From positions 16,245-80,244 of the forward strand of contig NZ_JADOTW010000022.1 of NCBI RefSeq assembly GCF_015645095.1: a stretch of DNA of 64,000 nt, given 5' to 3'. Within the stretch, counting starts at the first letter, position 1; every line of letters starts with the position of its first letter. The notes under the pieces were generated by a model that worked only from the letters and a program-made list of their open reading frames with translations, was not told the DNA's origin and made no database searches. Source of the DNA: Halomonas sp. 328 (GTDB taxonomy: Bacteria; Pseudomonadota; Gammaproteobacteria; Pseudomonadales; Halomonadaceae). Made by a program: the position numbers and the translations under genes. Of this stretch, positions 29,745 to 38,176 are shown in pieces.

Positions 29745-30542
29745 TCACACCGTCACCGGGTCCAGCACCTGGCGACAGGCGCGAACCACCGACAGGGCGG
29801 CGAGCATCGAGGTCTTGGGGTTGCTCTCCAGGGGCCGGCCATTGAGTTCGATACGGAACTCGCCGAAGCGCCCCTGGGCATGAATACGGTGGGTGTTGCG
29901 CGTGGCTGCCGGATCGGCGGTGAGGCGCACGGTGGTGGCCTGCATGCCGATGCCGGCCAGGGCGATGGTGGCCGCCACATTGGCGTTGGCCGGGAAGAGG
30001 CGTGCGGCCTCGCCGGCGGTGCCCTCGTAGAAGACCGTCGCCTCGGTCAGGGCGTCCAAGTCCACCAGTTGCTCGGCATGGCTGCCCTTCCAGCTCTTGG
30101 GTGCCTTGCAGGCCTCGTAGGTCACGCTGTCCAGGCCCCCCTCCCGGGCGGCGGCCAGGCCGTCCATGCCGGCCACGGCGCCGGAGAGCACCAGCATGCG
30201 TCCCTCGCCGCGCTCCGCGGCCTGGCGCAGGCGGCCATAGAGGCCCTCATCGGCCAGGGCGCCGGTGGCCACGATGGCCAGGGTCAGGCCCCGGGAGAGT
30301 ACCGCCTCGCCGTGCTCGGCGAGCCCCGGCTGGCCGGCGCACTCGACGACCAGGTCGGGGCGCTCCCCGCAGTCGTCGACGCGGCTCAACACCTCGATAC
30401 CGCTGCCCAGCAGCTCACGGGTGGTGGCCACCTGGGCCTCGGGCACCACCACCCAGGCCAGTTCCAGGCCGGCCGGCAGCAGCCGGTGCACTTCCCGGGC
30501 CATGGCCCCGTAGCCGATGATCATCAAGCGTTTGCTGGTCAT
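29745..30542 (-). CDS. L-aspartate dehydrogenase-like oxidoreductase
   Basis: 265 aa. Rossmann start MTSKRLMIIGYGAMAREVHRLL, then VVECAGQPGLAEHGEAVLSRG and the family hallmark AARLFPANANVAATIALAGIG, ending in SNPKTSMLAALSVVRACRQVL. This is the AspDH/NadX fold. A homologue I recall as PA3505 of P. aeruginosa was shown to have L-aspartate dehydrogenase activity. Sandwiched in a catabolic operon (9- and 17-base gaps), it may act on a pathway-derived amino or imino acid rather than serve NAD synthesis; no nadA or nadC lies nearby. Confidence 0.83.
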   Translation of the reverse strand: MTSKRLMIIGYGAMAREVHRLLPAGLELAWVVVPEAQVATTRELLGSGIEVLSRVDDCGERPDLVVECAGQPGLAEHGEAVLSRGLTLAIVATGALADEGLYGRLRQAAERGEGRMLVLSGAVAGMDGLAAAREGGLDSVTYEACKAPKSWKGSHAEQLVDLDALTEATVFYEGTAGEAARLFPANANVAATIALAGIGMQATTVRLTADPAATRNTHRIHAQGRFGEFRIELNGRPLESNPKTSMLAALSVVRACRQVLDPVTV

Positions 30543-30551
30543 TGCGCGTCC

Positions 30552-31346
30552 TCAGAGGTGGTGGTTGAAGCCACCGGAAACGTCCAGGGCGGCGCCGGTG
30601 GTGAAGGAGGCCAGGGGCGAGGCCAGGAACACCAGGGCGCGGGCCGGCTCTTCGGGGCGCCCCAGGCGCTTCATGGGGATGCCGCGCTTGGCGGCGATGC
30701 CGGCGACCCACTGCTCCCAGCTCAAGGAGCGGTCATCGCGGGCCTCGAAGCGACGCCGCCACTGGCCCGACTCCACCATGCCCAGCAGGATGGAGTTGAC
30801 CCGGATGCCCTCGTCGATCAGCTCATGGGCCAGGGAGTGGGTCAGGTTGAGCAGCGCCGCCCGGGCCGCCGAGGTGGCGATCATGTGGGGCTCCGGCTGC
30901 AGCGCCAGCAGCGAGTTGACGCAGGTCAGGGAGCCGATCTCGGAGGCAGCCAGCTGGGCGCGGAAGGCGTTCAGCGGGTTGATCACCCCGAACAGCTTGA
31001 GGTTGGCCTCGGCGAGCCAGGCCTCCTTGGGGGTGTCGTCGTAGTGGGCCACATAGCCCTGGCCGGCATTGGCGATCAGCATGTCGGCGCCACCGAAGCG
31101 CTCGGCCACCGCGGCGGCGAAGTCGGCGCAGGAGGCCTCGTCCAGCACGTCGCAAGGCTCGGCCAGCAGCTCGGCGTCGGGAAACGCTTCCAGCAGTGCC
31201 GCCCGGGCCGCCTCGAGACGCTCGGTATTGCGGCCGCAGAAGGCCACCCGGGCGCCCTGGGCCAGCAGCAGGCGTACCGCCTCCAGGCCGATGCCGGAGG
31301 AACCGCCGGTGACCACGGCGACGCGTCGTTCGATCAGGAAACTCAT
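30552..31346 (-). CDS. SDR-family protein lacking the canonical Tyr-x3-Lys
   Basis: 264 aa. The cofactor motif TGGSSGIG and the structural NAG (LIANAGQG) are intact and the C-terminus has GAALDVSGGFNHHL. Where SDRs have YxxxK, this protein reads ATSAARAAL, placing Thr and Arg at the catalytic positions. Such TSAARA forms occur in some SDR subfamilies and may use another catalytic arrangement or another role. The gene is packed between the hydrolase and the AspDH-like gene with 9-base gaps, so a metabolic step in the same pathway is likely. Confidence 0.82.
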   Translation of the reverse strand: MSFLIERRVAVVTGGSSGIGLEAVRLLLAQGARVAFCGRNTERLEAARAALLEAFPDAELLAEPCDVLDEASCADFAAAVAERFGGADMLIANAGQGYVAHYDDTPKEAWLAEANLKLFGVINPLNAFRAQLAASEIGSLTCVNSLLALQPEPHMIATSAARAALLNLTHSLAHELIDEGIRVNSILLGMVESGQWRRRFEARDDRSLSWEQWVAGIAAKRGIPMKRLGRPEEPARALVFLASPLASFTTGAALDVSGGFNHHL

Positions 31347-31355
31347 GGGACTCTC

Positions 31356-32189
31356 CTAAGGGGTCTCTGAGGCATTCGCCGCGCCGAGCAGCGGACGGGC
31401 GAAGTCGTCGAGGGCCGCGGCGAAGGCCGCGGGGGCATCGATATAACTGGCGTGGCCGGCCCGCGGGATGGCGCGGTAGGGCAGCCCCAGACGATCGGCC
31501 AGGGCTCGGGCATCCTCGGGCGGGGTGATGCGATCCTCGTCGCCGCACAGCACCAGGGTCGGCACCGCCGGCGTGCCGGCCAGGTAGCGTCCCAGTTGGT
31601 CATTGGCCAGCATCCAGCCGGCCTGGGCGAAGCCCTCCACATGGAGCTTGCCCATCTCCGCCTCGACCCGGGCGATCTCCGCCGGATCGGCGCCCTCGCG
31701 CAGCAGCCGCGGCGCCCGGGCCTTGGCATAGGCGCCATGGCCCTGCTCCATCAGTTGCGTCCAGCGGCTGCGATAGACCTCGTCACGCTTGGCCTCATCG
31801 GCATCGCCATAGCCCTGGGCCGGGTCCGCCAGTACCACCCCGGCCACACGGCCCGGATGGGCGGCCAGGTAGGCGCCGGCCATCATGGCCCCCAGGGAGT
31901 GGCCCACCAGCACGCAGCGCTGGACGCCGAGCCCGGCCAGCCAGGCCTCCAGACGCTCGGCATAGTCCGCGGCGCGGGGCGCCTTGGCCTCCAGTGGCCG
32001 GCTCTCGCCGTAGCCCGGGGCGTCCCAGGCCAGCAGGCGATAGCCGGGCAACTGCGCGGCGAGCGTCTCCCAGGAGCCGGCGCCGGAGCTGATGCCATGC
32101 AGCAGCACCAGGGTCGGGGCCGGTTCGGGCCGCGTCTGCTCGCGGTAGCACTGGACTCCGCTGTCGAGGTTGAGGCGTTTGGCGTCCAC
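31356..32189 (-). CDS. Alpha/beta hydrolase, meta-cleavage-product hydrolase-like
   Basis: 277 aa. Oxyanion motif LLHGISSGAGSW, nucleophile elbow LVGHSLGAMMAGAYLA, acid in CGDEDRITPPEDA and His in PRAGHASYIDAPAAF form a complete triad. The pattern resembles hydrolases of meta-cleavage products and enol-lactones (3-oxoadipate enol-lactonase type). In this operon, near an extradiol dioxygenase gene, cleaving a ring-fission product is a reasonable inference. It is second after the cupin gene (31-base gap). Confidence 0.85.
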   Translation of the reverse strand: MDAKRLNLDSGVQCYREQTRPEPAPTLVLLHGISSGAGSWETLAAQLPGYRLLAWDAPGYGESRPLEAKAPRAADYAERLEAWLAGLGVQRCVLVGHSLGAMMAGAYLAAHPGRVAGVVLADPAQGYGDADEAKRDEVYRSRWTQLMEQGHGAYAKARAPRLLREGADPAEIARVEAEMGKLHVEGFAQAGWMLANDQLGRYLAGTPAVPTLVLCGDEDRITPPEDARALADRLGLPYRAIPRAGHASYIDAPAAFAAALDDFARPLLGAANASETP

Positions 32190-32220
32190 GGTGGTCCTCC
32201 TCGGGTGGCCGATGGCGGGC

Positions 32221-32745
32221 TTAGTTGCGCTTGACCTTGGAGAGGGGGTGATCCTCCGGATAGGTGGGGATCTGCGGCTTGTTCGTCCCCAGCATCACGC
32301 ACATCAGCGCCTCTTCCTCGCCATGGTTGAACAGGCCCCGATAGATGCGCGGCGGAATCGAGATGACGTCACGCTCCTCGAGCACCGTCTCCATATAATT
32401 GTCGCCATCCTTGAGGAAGAGGGTGATGGTGCCCTTGAGCACGAAGAAGACCTCTTCCACATCGTCATGCACATGCAGTGGCCCCTCGCACTTGGCCGGC
32501 AGCACCATGGTGGAGAAGGTAAAGTGCTCGGCGGGAATGGTATTGGTATCCGCCTTGACGCCGGTGGCACCGGTGCCGATATAACGCATCTGGGCACGGC
32601 GATACTTGGGGTCGAAGTCGGCCTGAAACTTCAGGGCGTTCCAGTCGTACTTGCGCCCCTTGAAGCGGGCCACGCGGGTCTCCATCCACTCTTGGAAGGA
32701 GAGGTCGTCGGGCTTTTTCCAGGTTTCGAGCATCTCTGACATCAT
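32221..32745 (-). CDS. Cupin-domain protein
   Basis: 174 aa. A single cupin barrel with LPAKCEGPLHVHDDVEEVFFVLKGTITLFLKDG (the metal-binding HxH...E motif) and a second part with RGLFNHGEEEALMCVMLG. The N-terminal 50 residues (KPDDLSFQEWMETRVARFKGRKYDW) are distinctive. An AGAGG-type site precedes the double ATG at 32745. As first gene of the ThDP/ALDH operon it could be a ring-cleaving or isomerising cupin enzyme; the exact reaction is unknown. Confidence 0.8.
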   Translation of the reverse strand: MMSEMLETWKKPDDLSFQEWMETRVARFKGRKYDWNALKFQADFDPKYRRAQMRYIGTGATGVKADTNTIPAEHFTFSTMVLPAKCEGPLHVHDDVEEVFFVLKGTITLFLKDGDNYMETVLEERDVISIPPRIYRGLFNHGEEEALMCVMLGTNKPQIPTYPEDHPLSKVKRN

Positions 32746-32894
32746 CGTTTCCTCTTTATCGGTGTCCACGGACGTTTCCGGGAAATATCGTGACCCCTTA
32801 GGGTCTATCCATCACGACTCGGGTGTTGGCTCACCGCACTTTCGTGTTTTTCGAGACAAAGGCATCCCCTGATCACCCACGGAGTGGCAATCGG

Positions 32895-32931
32895 CTTATT
32901 CATTAATCAATGATCAAGGCTTTTGAATAAG
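32895..32931. promoter_or_regulatory. Inverted repeat upstream of the cupin operon
   Basis: CTTATTCA (32895-32902) and TGAATAAG (32924-32931) form a perfect 8 bp inverted repeat with a 21-base spacer inside the 265-base gap between the cupin and dioxygenase genes. The same gap contains CGTTATTGCC, CGTTATCGAG and CGTTATTAATTCG. It suggests a second promoter/operator inside the region. Confidence 0.35.
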
Positions 32932-33010
32932 TGTCTGGGTCGTTATTGCCTCGTTATCGAGTCGGTACTTTCTTGTTCGCCAGGGTCGTTATTAATTCGT
33001 GATTGCGGCG

Positions 33011-33943
33011 TTATGCCTCGGCCTTCTTCTGGCGCCGGGTCTCGGCGTCGATGCCGCCCTCGATGGCCCATTCGGTAAAGGACTCCACCGAGTGCTGCAT
33101 CTCCCGCGGCACCCAGGCCTCGGTGAGGTAGTCCTCGTTGGTGTAGTACTCGAAGGCCCCGCCCAGGGGGCTGTTCACGTACCAGAAGTAGGCGGAGGAG
33201 ATCGGGTGGCGCCCCGGGCCCAGGAAGGTGCTCCACTGCTTGCGATTCATGGCCAGGCCGCCGCCGATCACCTCGTGGATATCGCGTACCGTGAAAGCCA
33301 CGTGATTGAGGCCCCGGCCGCGATGCGGCAGCTTGAGCAGGAAGAGGTTGTGGTGGCCGCCCCGGGCCTGCATGCGCAGGAAGACACCGCGATCGGTATA
33401 GCGATCGGAGACGGCAAAGCCCAGGGTGTCGCGATAGAAGGCCTCGGTGGCCTCCAGGTCATCGACGAAGAAGACCGCATGGCCGATGGAGGCCGGGGTG
33501 GCCCGCTCGTAGACCGGGCTCGGCGCATCGATCCGGCGCATGTCGCCCCACTGGTTGATGGGGGTCACCTCGAGCTGAACGTCGCGCAGGGCGCTGACGC
33601 GGATGCGCACCGTCATGCCGTTGGGGTCGGTGCACTGGATGGCGTCGCCCTGGTCCACATAGCCGGGCCGGTCGGCCAGGCGCGCCTTGAGGGCCTCCAG
33701 GGCCTCAGCATCGACGACCCCCCAGGTCATGCGGCGCAGGGTGGAGCCCTCCTCGAAGGCGGCGGGCAGGCTGGGATGATCCACGCCGGCCACGCTGAGG
33801 CGCGCGCCATTGAGGGTCTCGAAGGCATCCCGCCCCTGGGCATCACTGCCCGCGGCACTCAGGCCGAAGTCTTCCAGGAACCGCTTGGCGACCTCGAGAT
33901 CCTCGACGCCGAACTCCAACTCTTCGATACCCACGATGCTCAT
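33011..33943 (-). CDS. Type I extradiol ring-cleavage dioxygenase (VOC superfamily)
   Basis: 310 aa with two VOC modules. The 2-His-1-Glu iron site is visible as His155 (IGHAVFFVDD), His214 (LNHVAFTVRD) and Glu265 (GGAFEYYTNED) in the C-terminal module; the N-terminal module (about 1-125) lacks ligands, as in catechol 2,3-dioxygenases. The expected reaction is meta-cleavage of a catechol-type ring. It follows the IclR gene by 73 bases, so regulator and dioxygenase may share a transcript from the operator-bearing promoter at 35011-35034. ATG at 33943 chosen from the conserved start MSIVGIEELEF. Confidence 0.85.
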   Translation of the reverse strand: MSIVGIEELEFGVEDLEVAKRFLEDFGLSAAGSDAQGRDAFETLNGARLSVAGVDHPSLPAAFEEGSTLRRMTWGVVDAEALEALKARLADRPGYVDQGDAIQCTDPNGMTVRIRVSALRDVQLEVTPINQWGDMRRIDAPSPVYERATPASIGHAVFFVDDLEATEAFYRDTLGFAVSDRYTDRGVFLRMQARGGHHNLFLLKLPHRGRGLNHVAFTVRDIHEVIGGGLAMNRKQWSTFLGPGRHPISSAYFWYVNSPLGGAFEYYTNEDYLTEAWVPREMQHSVESFTEWAIEGGIDAETRRQKKAEA

Positions 33944-34016
33944 CGCTCTCTCCTGCGTCCTCGACGCGCTGGTTGTCTCGTGGCTCGGCGTCTGACGCCG
34001 GCCCTTGTCTCTCGTG

Positions 34017-34829
34017 CTAGGGCTCCTGCCCCTGGCTCCGGCCGGCGGCATCCCCCTGGTACCCCAGCAGGCCGGAAATGGTCTCGGAGGCCTCGGCCAC
34101 ATGGCCGCGCAGGCGCTCTCGCTCCTCGGCGGGGATCTCATGCACCGGCACCATGATGCTGACCACCGCCTCGATCTCGCCGTCGGCATTGCGGATCGGG
34201 TAGACGATGGAGGAGATCCCGAACTGGAAATAGGACTCCGCCACCACATAGCCCCGGCGGCGATCCTCCTGGACCAGCTCCCACAGCGCCTCGCGACTGT
34301 CCGGTGCCCCCGGCTTGGCATCCGGCAGGTCGTCATCCGGGTAGAGGGCCTCGAACTCGGCGCGACTCAGCCCGGTGAGCAGCATCCGCCCCAGGGAGGT
34401 GCGGTGCACCGGCAACCGGGTGCCGACGCTGACCCGGCGCACCGTGGCATTGGCGGCGCTGACCCGAGCCACGTAGATGACGTCCTGGCCATCGCGAATG
34501 GCGATATGGCTGGAGCAGCCGGTGGCATCGCGCAGCGACTCGATCACCGGCTGCCCCACCTGCACCACGTCCAGGGAGGCCACGTACTCGAAGCCCAGGC
34601 GCAGCACATTGACCCCCAGGGAGTAGTGTCCCGTGGTGGGGTGACGACGCAGGAAGCCCATGTATTCCAGGGTCTGGATGGCCCGGTAGGCGGTGGCCTT
34701 GGGAATGTCCACCCGCTTGGCGATCTCGGCGAAGCTCATCTCGCGGTGGTTGCGACTCAGCTCCATCAGGATCGTCAGGCCCCGCTCCAGGCCGGGGATC
34801 AGGTATTTGCGCTCGTCTTTATTGCTCAT
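34017..34829 (-). CDS. IclR-family transcriptional regulator, probable cluster regulator
   Basis: 270 aa. Winged helix with PGLERGLTILMELSRNHREMSFAEIAKRVDIPKATAYRAIQTLEYMGFLRR, then the IclR effector domain (VRRVSVGTRLPVHRTSLGRMLL, SSIVYPIRNADGEIEAVVSIMV). The ATG at 34829 begins the conserved part. The 24 bp motif at 35011-35034 lies 180 bases upstream and recurs before the monooxygenase and Rieske operons, making this protein the best candidate to bind it and to autoregulate. Confidence 0.88.
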   Translation of the reverse strand: MSNKDERKYLIPGLERGLTILMELSRNHREMSFAEIAKRVDIPKATAYRAIQTLEYMGFLRRHPTTGHYSLGVNVLRLGFEYVASLDVVQVGQPVIESLRDATGCSSHIAIRDGQDVIYVARVSAANATVRRVSVGTRLPVHRTSLGRMLLTGLSRAEFEALYPDDDLPDAKPGAPDSREALWELVQEDRRRGYVVAESYFQFGISSIVYPIRNADGEIEAVVSIMVPVHEIPAEERERLRGHVAEASETISGLLGYQGDAAGRSQGQEP

Positions 34830-35000
34830 AGGGCGTGCTCTCCTTGGTTGGCCATTCGGGTACCAGCATACCCCTGCCTCTGTCGCGCGGCATGTCTGCG
34901 CGCTTCGGTCGTCTGGCACCTCGAGTCGCTTCCGCGGCCATGGCCCTGGGAGAGTCGATCTCGTCCGGTGTCTCGGTTGGCCTCGCGGCCCGTTTCGATA

Positions 35001-35016
35001 ATTTCAAATATGAAAT
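35001..35016. promoter_or_regulatory. Inverted repeat in the IclR promoter
   Basis: ATTTCA and TGAAAT arms (6 bp) with a 4-base AATA spacer, overlapping the left end of the shared 24 bp motif. It may be the dimer-binding core specific to the IclR gene. Confidence 0.35.
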
Positions 35017-35034
35017 ACGATTTATTATTTGATA
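35011..35034 (-). promoter_or_regulatory. Shared 24 bp catabolic-cluster operator, copy 1 (IclR/dioxygenase promoter)
   Basis: On the plus strand TGAAATACGATTTA then TTATTTGATA. It differs from copy 3 (45242-45265) at two positions and from copy 2 (41079-41102) at five. All three lie in AT-rich promoter regions facing minus-strand operons. Apart from a weak hairpin and this region, 34830-35191 (362 bases) holds no gene I can support. Confidence 0.55.
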
Positions 35035-35126
35035 CAACCAAGATAGGTGGTTATCGGGCCCTTGTCAAGGCTCGCCATGGCGCAAGATGTCAAGCGTAAT
35101 TGACTGATTTATATAGCGATTAATAG

Positions 35127-35152
35127 AAGCCCCCGGCGATGACCGAGGGCTT
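35127..35152 (-). terminator. Hairpin downstream of the sulfatase gene
   Basis: AAGCCC (35127-35132) pairs with GGGCTT (35147-35152) and the stem is extended inward by CGG/CCG after one mismatch. On the minus strand it is followed by CTATTAATCG. It lies 40 bases past the sulfatase stop. Confidence 0.45.
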
Positions 35153-35191
35153 GTGAGAAAAACCGGGGAGGAAGGGAGAGGCGGAGAAGGA

Positions 35192-36754
35192 TCAGGCGCG
35201 GGCCGTGGCCACCAGGCTGCGGTCGCGCAGGGCGATCAGGCGCTGGCTCAACCGCGCCTGGAGGTCGAGGCGCACCGCCCGGCAAGCGGGATCGTCCCAG
35301 CGGTTGCTGAGCTCGTGAGGGTCCGACACCAGGTCATAGAGCTCGCCCCCCGCCTCGCCTTCGAAGAGGCTCAGCCGCCAGCGCTCGGTGACCAGGCTGA
35401 TGATGCTCGCCCGCGCCTCGCTGTCGCGGAACACCTGGATGCCCGGGTCCTCCACCAGCACGTCCGGCGCCGGCGCCGCGCCGAACAGGTCCAGGCCCTG
35501 CATGCCGATCGGCACCTTGAGGCCGGCCCGCTGCAGCAGCGTGGGCGCCAGGTCGATGGCGCTGCCCAGGCGCCCGCAGACCTCACCCTCGCCTGGTCGC
35601 CGCGGGTCATGCCAGATCAGCGGCACCCGCAGCACGCTCTGGAAGTGCAGGCCCATCTTGAGCATGCTGCCGTGATCGCCCATGTAGTCGCCATGATCCG
35701 AGGTGAAGGCCACCACGGTATCGTCGGCGAGGCCCCGGGCCTTCAGGACGGCCAGCACCTCGCCCACGGCATCGTCCACCATGCTGATGCTGCCGTAGTT
35801 GAGGGCGATGATCTCCCGGGCCTGGCGCTCGCTCACCGCGAAGGGCCAGTGACTCTGCGGATCCTCGGCGCCCCAGCGATAGGCCTCCAGGGCGGACTCG
35901 GGCAGCCCCGGGATGGCCTCCACCGGATGGTGGAAGGAGGCCGGCAGCTCCACCGCGTCCGGGTCGTACATCGACCAGTAGCGCCCCGGCGGGGTAAAGG
36001 GGTGATGGGGATCGGGAAAGGAGACCACCAGCACGAAGGGCGTTTCGGGGTCCTGATCGGCGAGAAACTCGCAGGCCTGCGCCTGAACATAGGCGGTGGG
36101 ATAGAGCGCCTCGGGCACCGCGGTGCGCCAGCACTGGGGGGCCGTCACCGTGGACGGCAGGGCCTTGGCAGGGCCGCGCAGAGAATCCGGATCGGGGTGG
36201 CGCGCCTGCAGCCAGGCGGTGTAGTGGCCATCCACCAGGTCGCCGTGGCCGATGCACAGCCGGGCGTGCTCGAAGCCATAGTAGGGGCCGGGCAGCGCGA
36301 GCCCAGGCTGCTCGGCCCAGCGGCGGCGCACCTCCCAGCCGTAGTCGTCACCCTGGCGCTGATCGCGTCGTGCCAGGGCGAGCCCCGGGGTGTCGCCCTC
36401 CCCCCCCGGGGTCCGGGGCGGCGCCGGGATATCGGTGACGTTCTGGAAGTGCGCCTTGCCGATATAGCCGGTGCGGTACCCCTCCCCGCGCAGCACCTCG
36501 GCAAAGGTGAGGCTATCGAGTCCCAGGGGGATGCCGTTCTGGCGCACCCCATTCACCGAGGGCATCTGACCGGTGACCAGCGCCGCCCGGTTGGGCTGGC
36601 AGATCGGCGTGACCACGTGGAAGCGCGTGAAGCGCACTCCGGCCGCGGCCAGGCCGTCGATATGCGGCGTCTTCACCATGGGGTTGCCGTAGCAGCCCAG
36701 GTGATCGGCACGCTGCTGGTCGGTGATAAAGATCACGAAACTGGGGCGTCGCAT
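35192..36754 (-). CDS. Sulfatase (alkaline-phosphatase superfamily; arylsulfatase or phosphonate monoester hydrolase type)
   Basis: 520 aa, no signal peptide, so cytoplasmic. The formylglycine motif CxPxR is Cys52-Gln-Pro-Asn-Arg56 in TPICQPNRAALVTGQ; metal ligands are expected at Asp12 (FITDQQRADHLGCYG) and in FTSDHGDYMGDHG. The Cys requires conversion by a formylglycine-generating enzyme, not encoded here. CxPxR also fits phosphonate monoester hydrolases, so sulfate versus phosphonate ester cannot be settled. Last gene of the monooxygenase/TRAP operon, suggesting removal of an ester group from the imported compound. Confidence 0.85.
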   Translation of the reverse strand: MRRPSFVIFITDQQRADHLGCYGNPMVKTPHIDGLAAAGVRFTRFHVVTPICQPNRAALVTGQMPSVNGVRQNGIPLGLDSLTFAEVLRGEGYRTGYIGKAHFQNVTDIPAPPRTPGGEGDTPGLALARRDQRQGDDYGWEVRRRWAEQPGLALPGPYYGFEHARLCIGHGDLVDGHYTAWLQARHPDPDSLRGPAKALPSTVTAPQCWRTAVPEALYPTAYVQAQACEFLADQDPETPFVLVVSFPDPHHPFTPPGRYWSMYDPDAVELPASFHHPVEAIPGLPESALEAYRWGAEDPQSHWPFAVSERQAREIIALNYGSISMVDDAVGEVLAVLKARGLADDTVVAFTSDHGDYMGDHGSMLKMGLHFQSVLRVPLIWHDPRRPGEGEVCGRLGSAIDLAPTLLQRAGLKVPIGMQGLDLFGAAPAPDVLVEDPGIQVFRDSEARASIISLVTERWRLSLFEGEAGGELYDLVSDPHELSNRWDDPACRAVRLDLQARLSQRLIALRDRSLVATARA

Positions 36755-36816
36755 AGGAATCTCTCCACGACCCACCCTCCCGGACCCGGCAGCACGCCTG
36801 ACCCGGGGAGGGGGAT

Positions 36817-38133
36817 TCAGCCGAACATCCAGCCGACCGGCACGGTGACGATCTGCGGGAAGGCGAAGATGATGCCGATGGCCAGGAAGTCGCAGATCAG
36901 GAAGGGGATGGCGGCCTTGTAGATGCTGCCCATGGTGGTGCCCTGGGGCGCCACCGCCTTCATCACGAACAGGGCCGCGCCCAGCGGCGGCGAGGTGGAG
37001 CCGGTCTCGATGGCCAGCAGGAAGAGCACCGCGAACCAGATGGTGTCGAAGCCCAACTGATCCACCACCGGCACGAAGATCGGCAGGGTGATCAGCATGA
37101 TCGGCAGCGGCCCCATGAACATGCCCAGCAGCACCACGGTGAGCACCATGGCCAGCACGATCATATGGTCGTTGACCGGCAGGGAGAGCACCGCGTCCAT
37201 CATGCCGAAGGTGGTGCCGGTGAAGGCCAGCAGCTGGCTGAAGGCCACCGCCCCGGCGACGATCAGCAGCACCATCACCGAGATATTGGCACTCTCGAAC
37301 ATGGAAACCCGGAAGTTCTCCAGCGTCAGGCGGCGCTTGGCCAGGGCCAGCAGGATGGTGGCCACGGCGCCTGAGGCCGCCGCCTCGGTGGGCGTGGCCA
37401 GGCCCAGGAAGATCACCCCGACCACGGCGAAGACGATAAAGCCGATGGGCAGGATATTGCGCACCCCCGCCTCCATCTTGACCCTGAGCGGCGTCGGCTC
37501 CACGTCGAAGGAGGGCGCCAGGTCCGGCTGCAGGGTACAGCGTCCCCAGATATAGAGCGAATAGAGCACCGCCATCAGCAGCCCCGGCAGGATGATGGCG
37601 ATCAACAGCCGGCCGATGGAGATCTCCGCCACCACCCCCAATACCACGGCCAGGGCGCTGGGGGGAATCATGATCGCCAGCCCCGCGGAGCCGATGATCG
37701 GCCCCAGCGACATCGGCTTCTTGTAGCCGCGGCGCTCCATCTCCGGGGTCAGGCTGGAGCCCAGCAGGGCGATGGCGCCCATGCTGTTGCCGGTGAGGGT
37801 GGAGAACAGCACCCCACCGCCCACCGCCATAAAGGCCAGGCGTCCCTTGAGCTTGCCGAACCACTTGTCGAGGGTGTCCATCAGGTCATTGGCGATGCCG
37901 GAGCGGAACATCACCTCGCCCATGATCATGAACATGGCGATGGGCACCAGGGTGAAGCTGGTCAGGGCATCGGTGGTATTGATCACCAGTTGCTCGATAC
38001 CGGAGGTGCCGCCCAGGAAGACATAGGCGCCCACCAGGTTCACCGCCAGAAAGGAAAAGGCCACCGGCAGCCCCAGCATCATCAATACCAGCAGGGCGCC
38101 GAGAATAAGCGATAGCGTTAGCCACCAATCCAT
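36817..38133 (-). CDS. TRAP transporter large permease (DctM type)
   Basis: 438 aa with about twelve helices. Landmarks: GLPVAFSFLAVNLVGAYVFLGG, GGGVLFSTLTGNSMGAIALLGS, MIPPSALAVVLGVVAEISIGRLLIAIILPG, VIFLGLATPTEAAASGAVA and FLLAIETGSTSPPLGAALFVMKAVAP. It forms the transport path of the cluster's TRAP system and is 62 bases upstream of the sulfatase gene. The substrate is probably an aromatic acid anion, by context. Confidence 0.92.
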   Translation of the reverse strand: MDWWLTLSLILGALLVLMMLGLPVAFSFLAVNLVGAYVFLGGTSGIEQLVINTTDALTSFTLVPIAMFMIMGEVMFRSGIANDLMDTLDKWFGKLKGRLAFMAVGGGVLFSTLTGNSMGAIALLGSSLTPEMERRGYKKPMSLGPIIGSAGLAIMIPPSALAVVLGVVAEISIGRLLIAIILPGLLMAVLYSLYIWGRCTLQPDLAPSFDVEPTPLRVKMEAGVRNILPIGFIVFAVVGVIFLGLATPTEAAASGAVATILLALAKRRLTLENFRVSMFESANISVMVLLIVAGAVAFSQLLAFTGTTFGMMDAVLSLPVNDHMIVLAMVLTVVLLGMFMGPLPIMLITLPIFVPVVDQLGFDTIWFAVLFLLAIETGSTSPPLGAALFVMKAVAPQGTTMGSIYKAAIPFLICDFLAIGIIFAFPQIVTVPVGWMFG

Positions 38134-38176
38134 AACATACCTCCACAGGGGGCCTGAGTCGGGTGGGCCGACGGGG

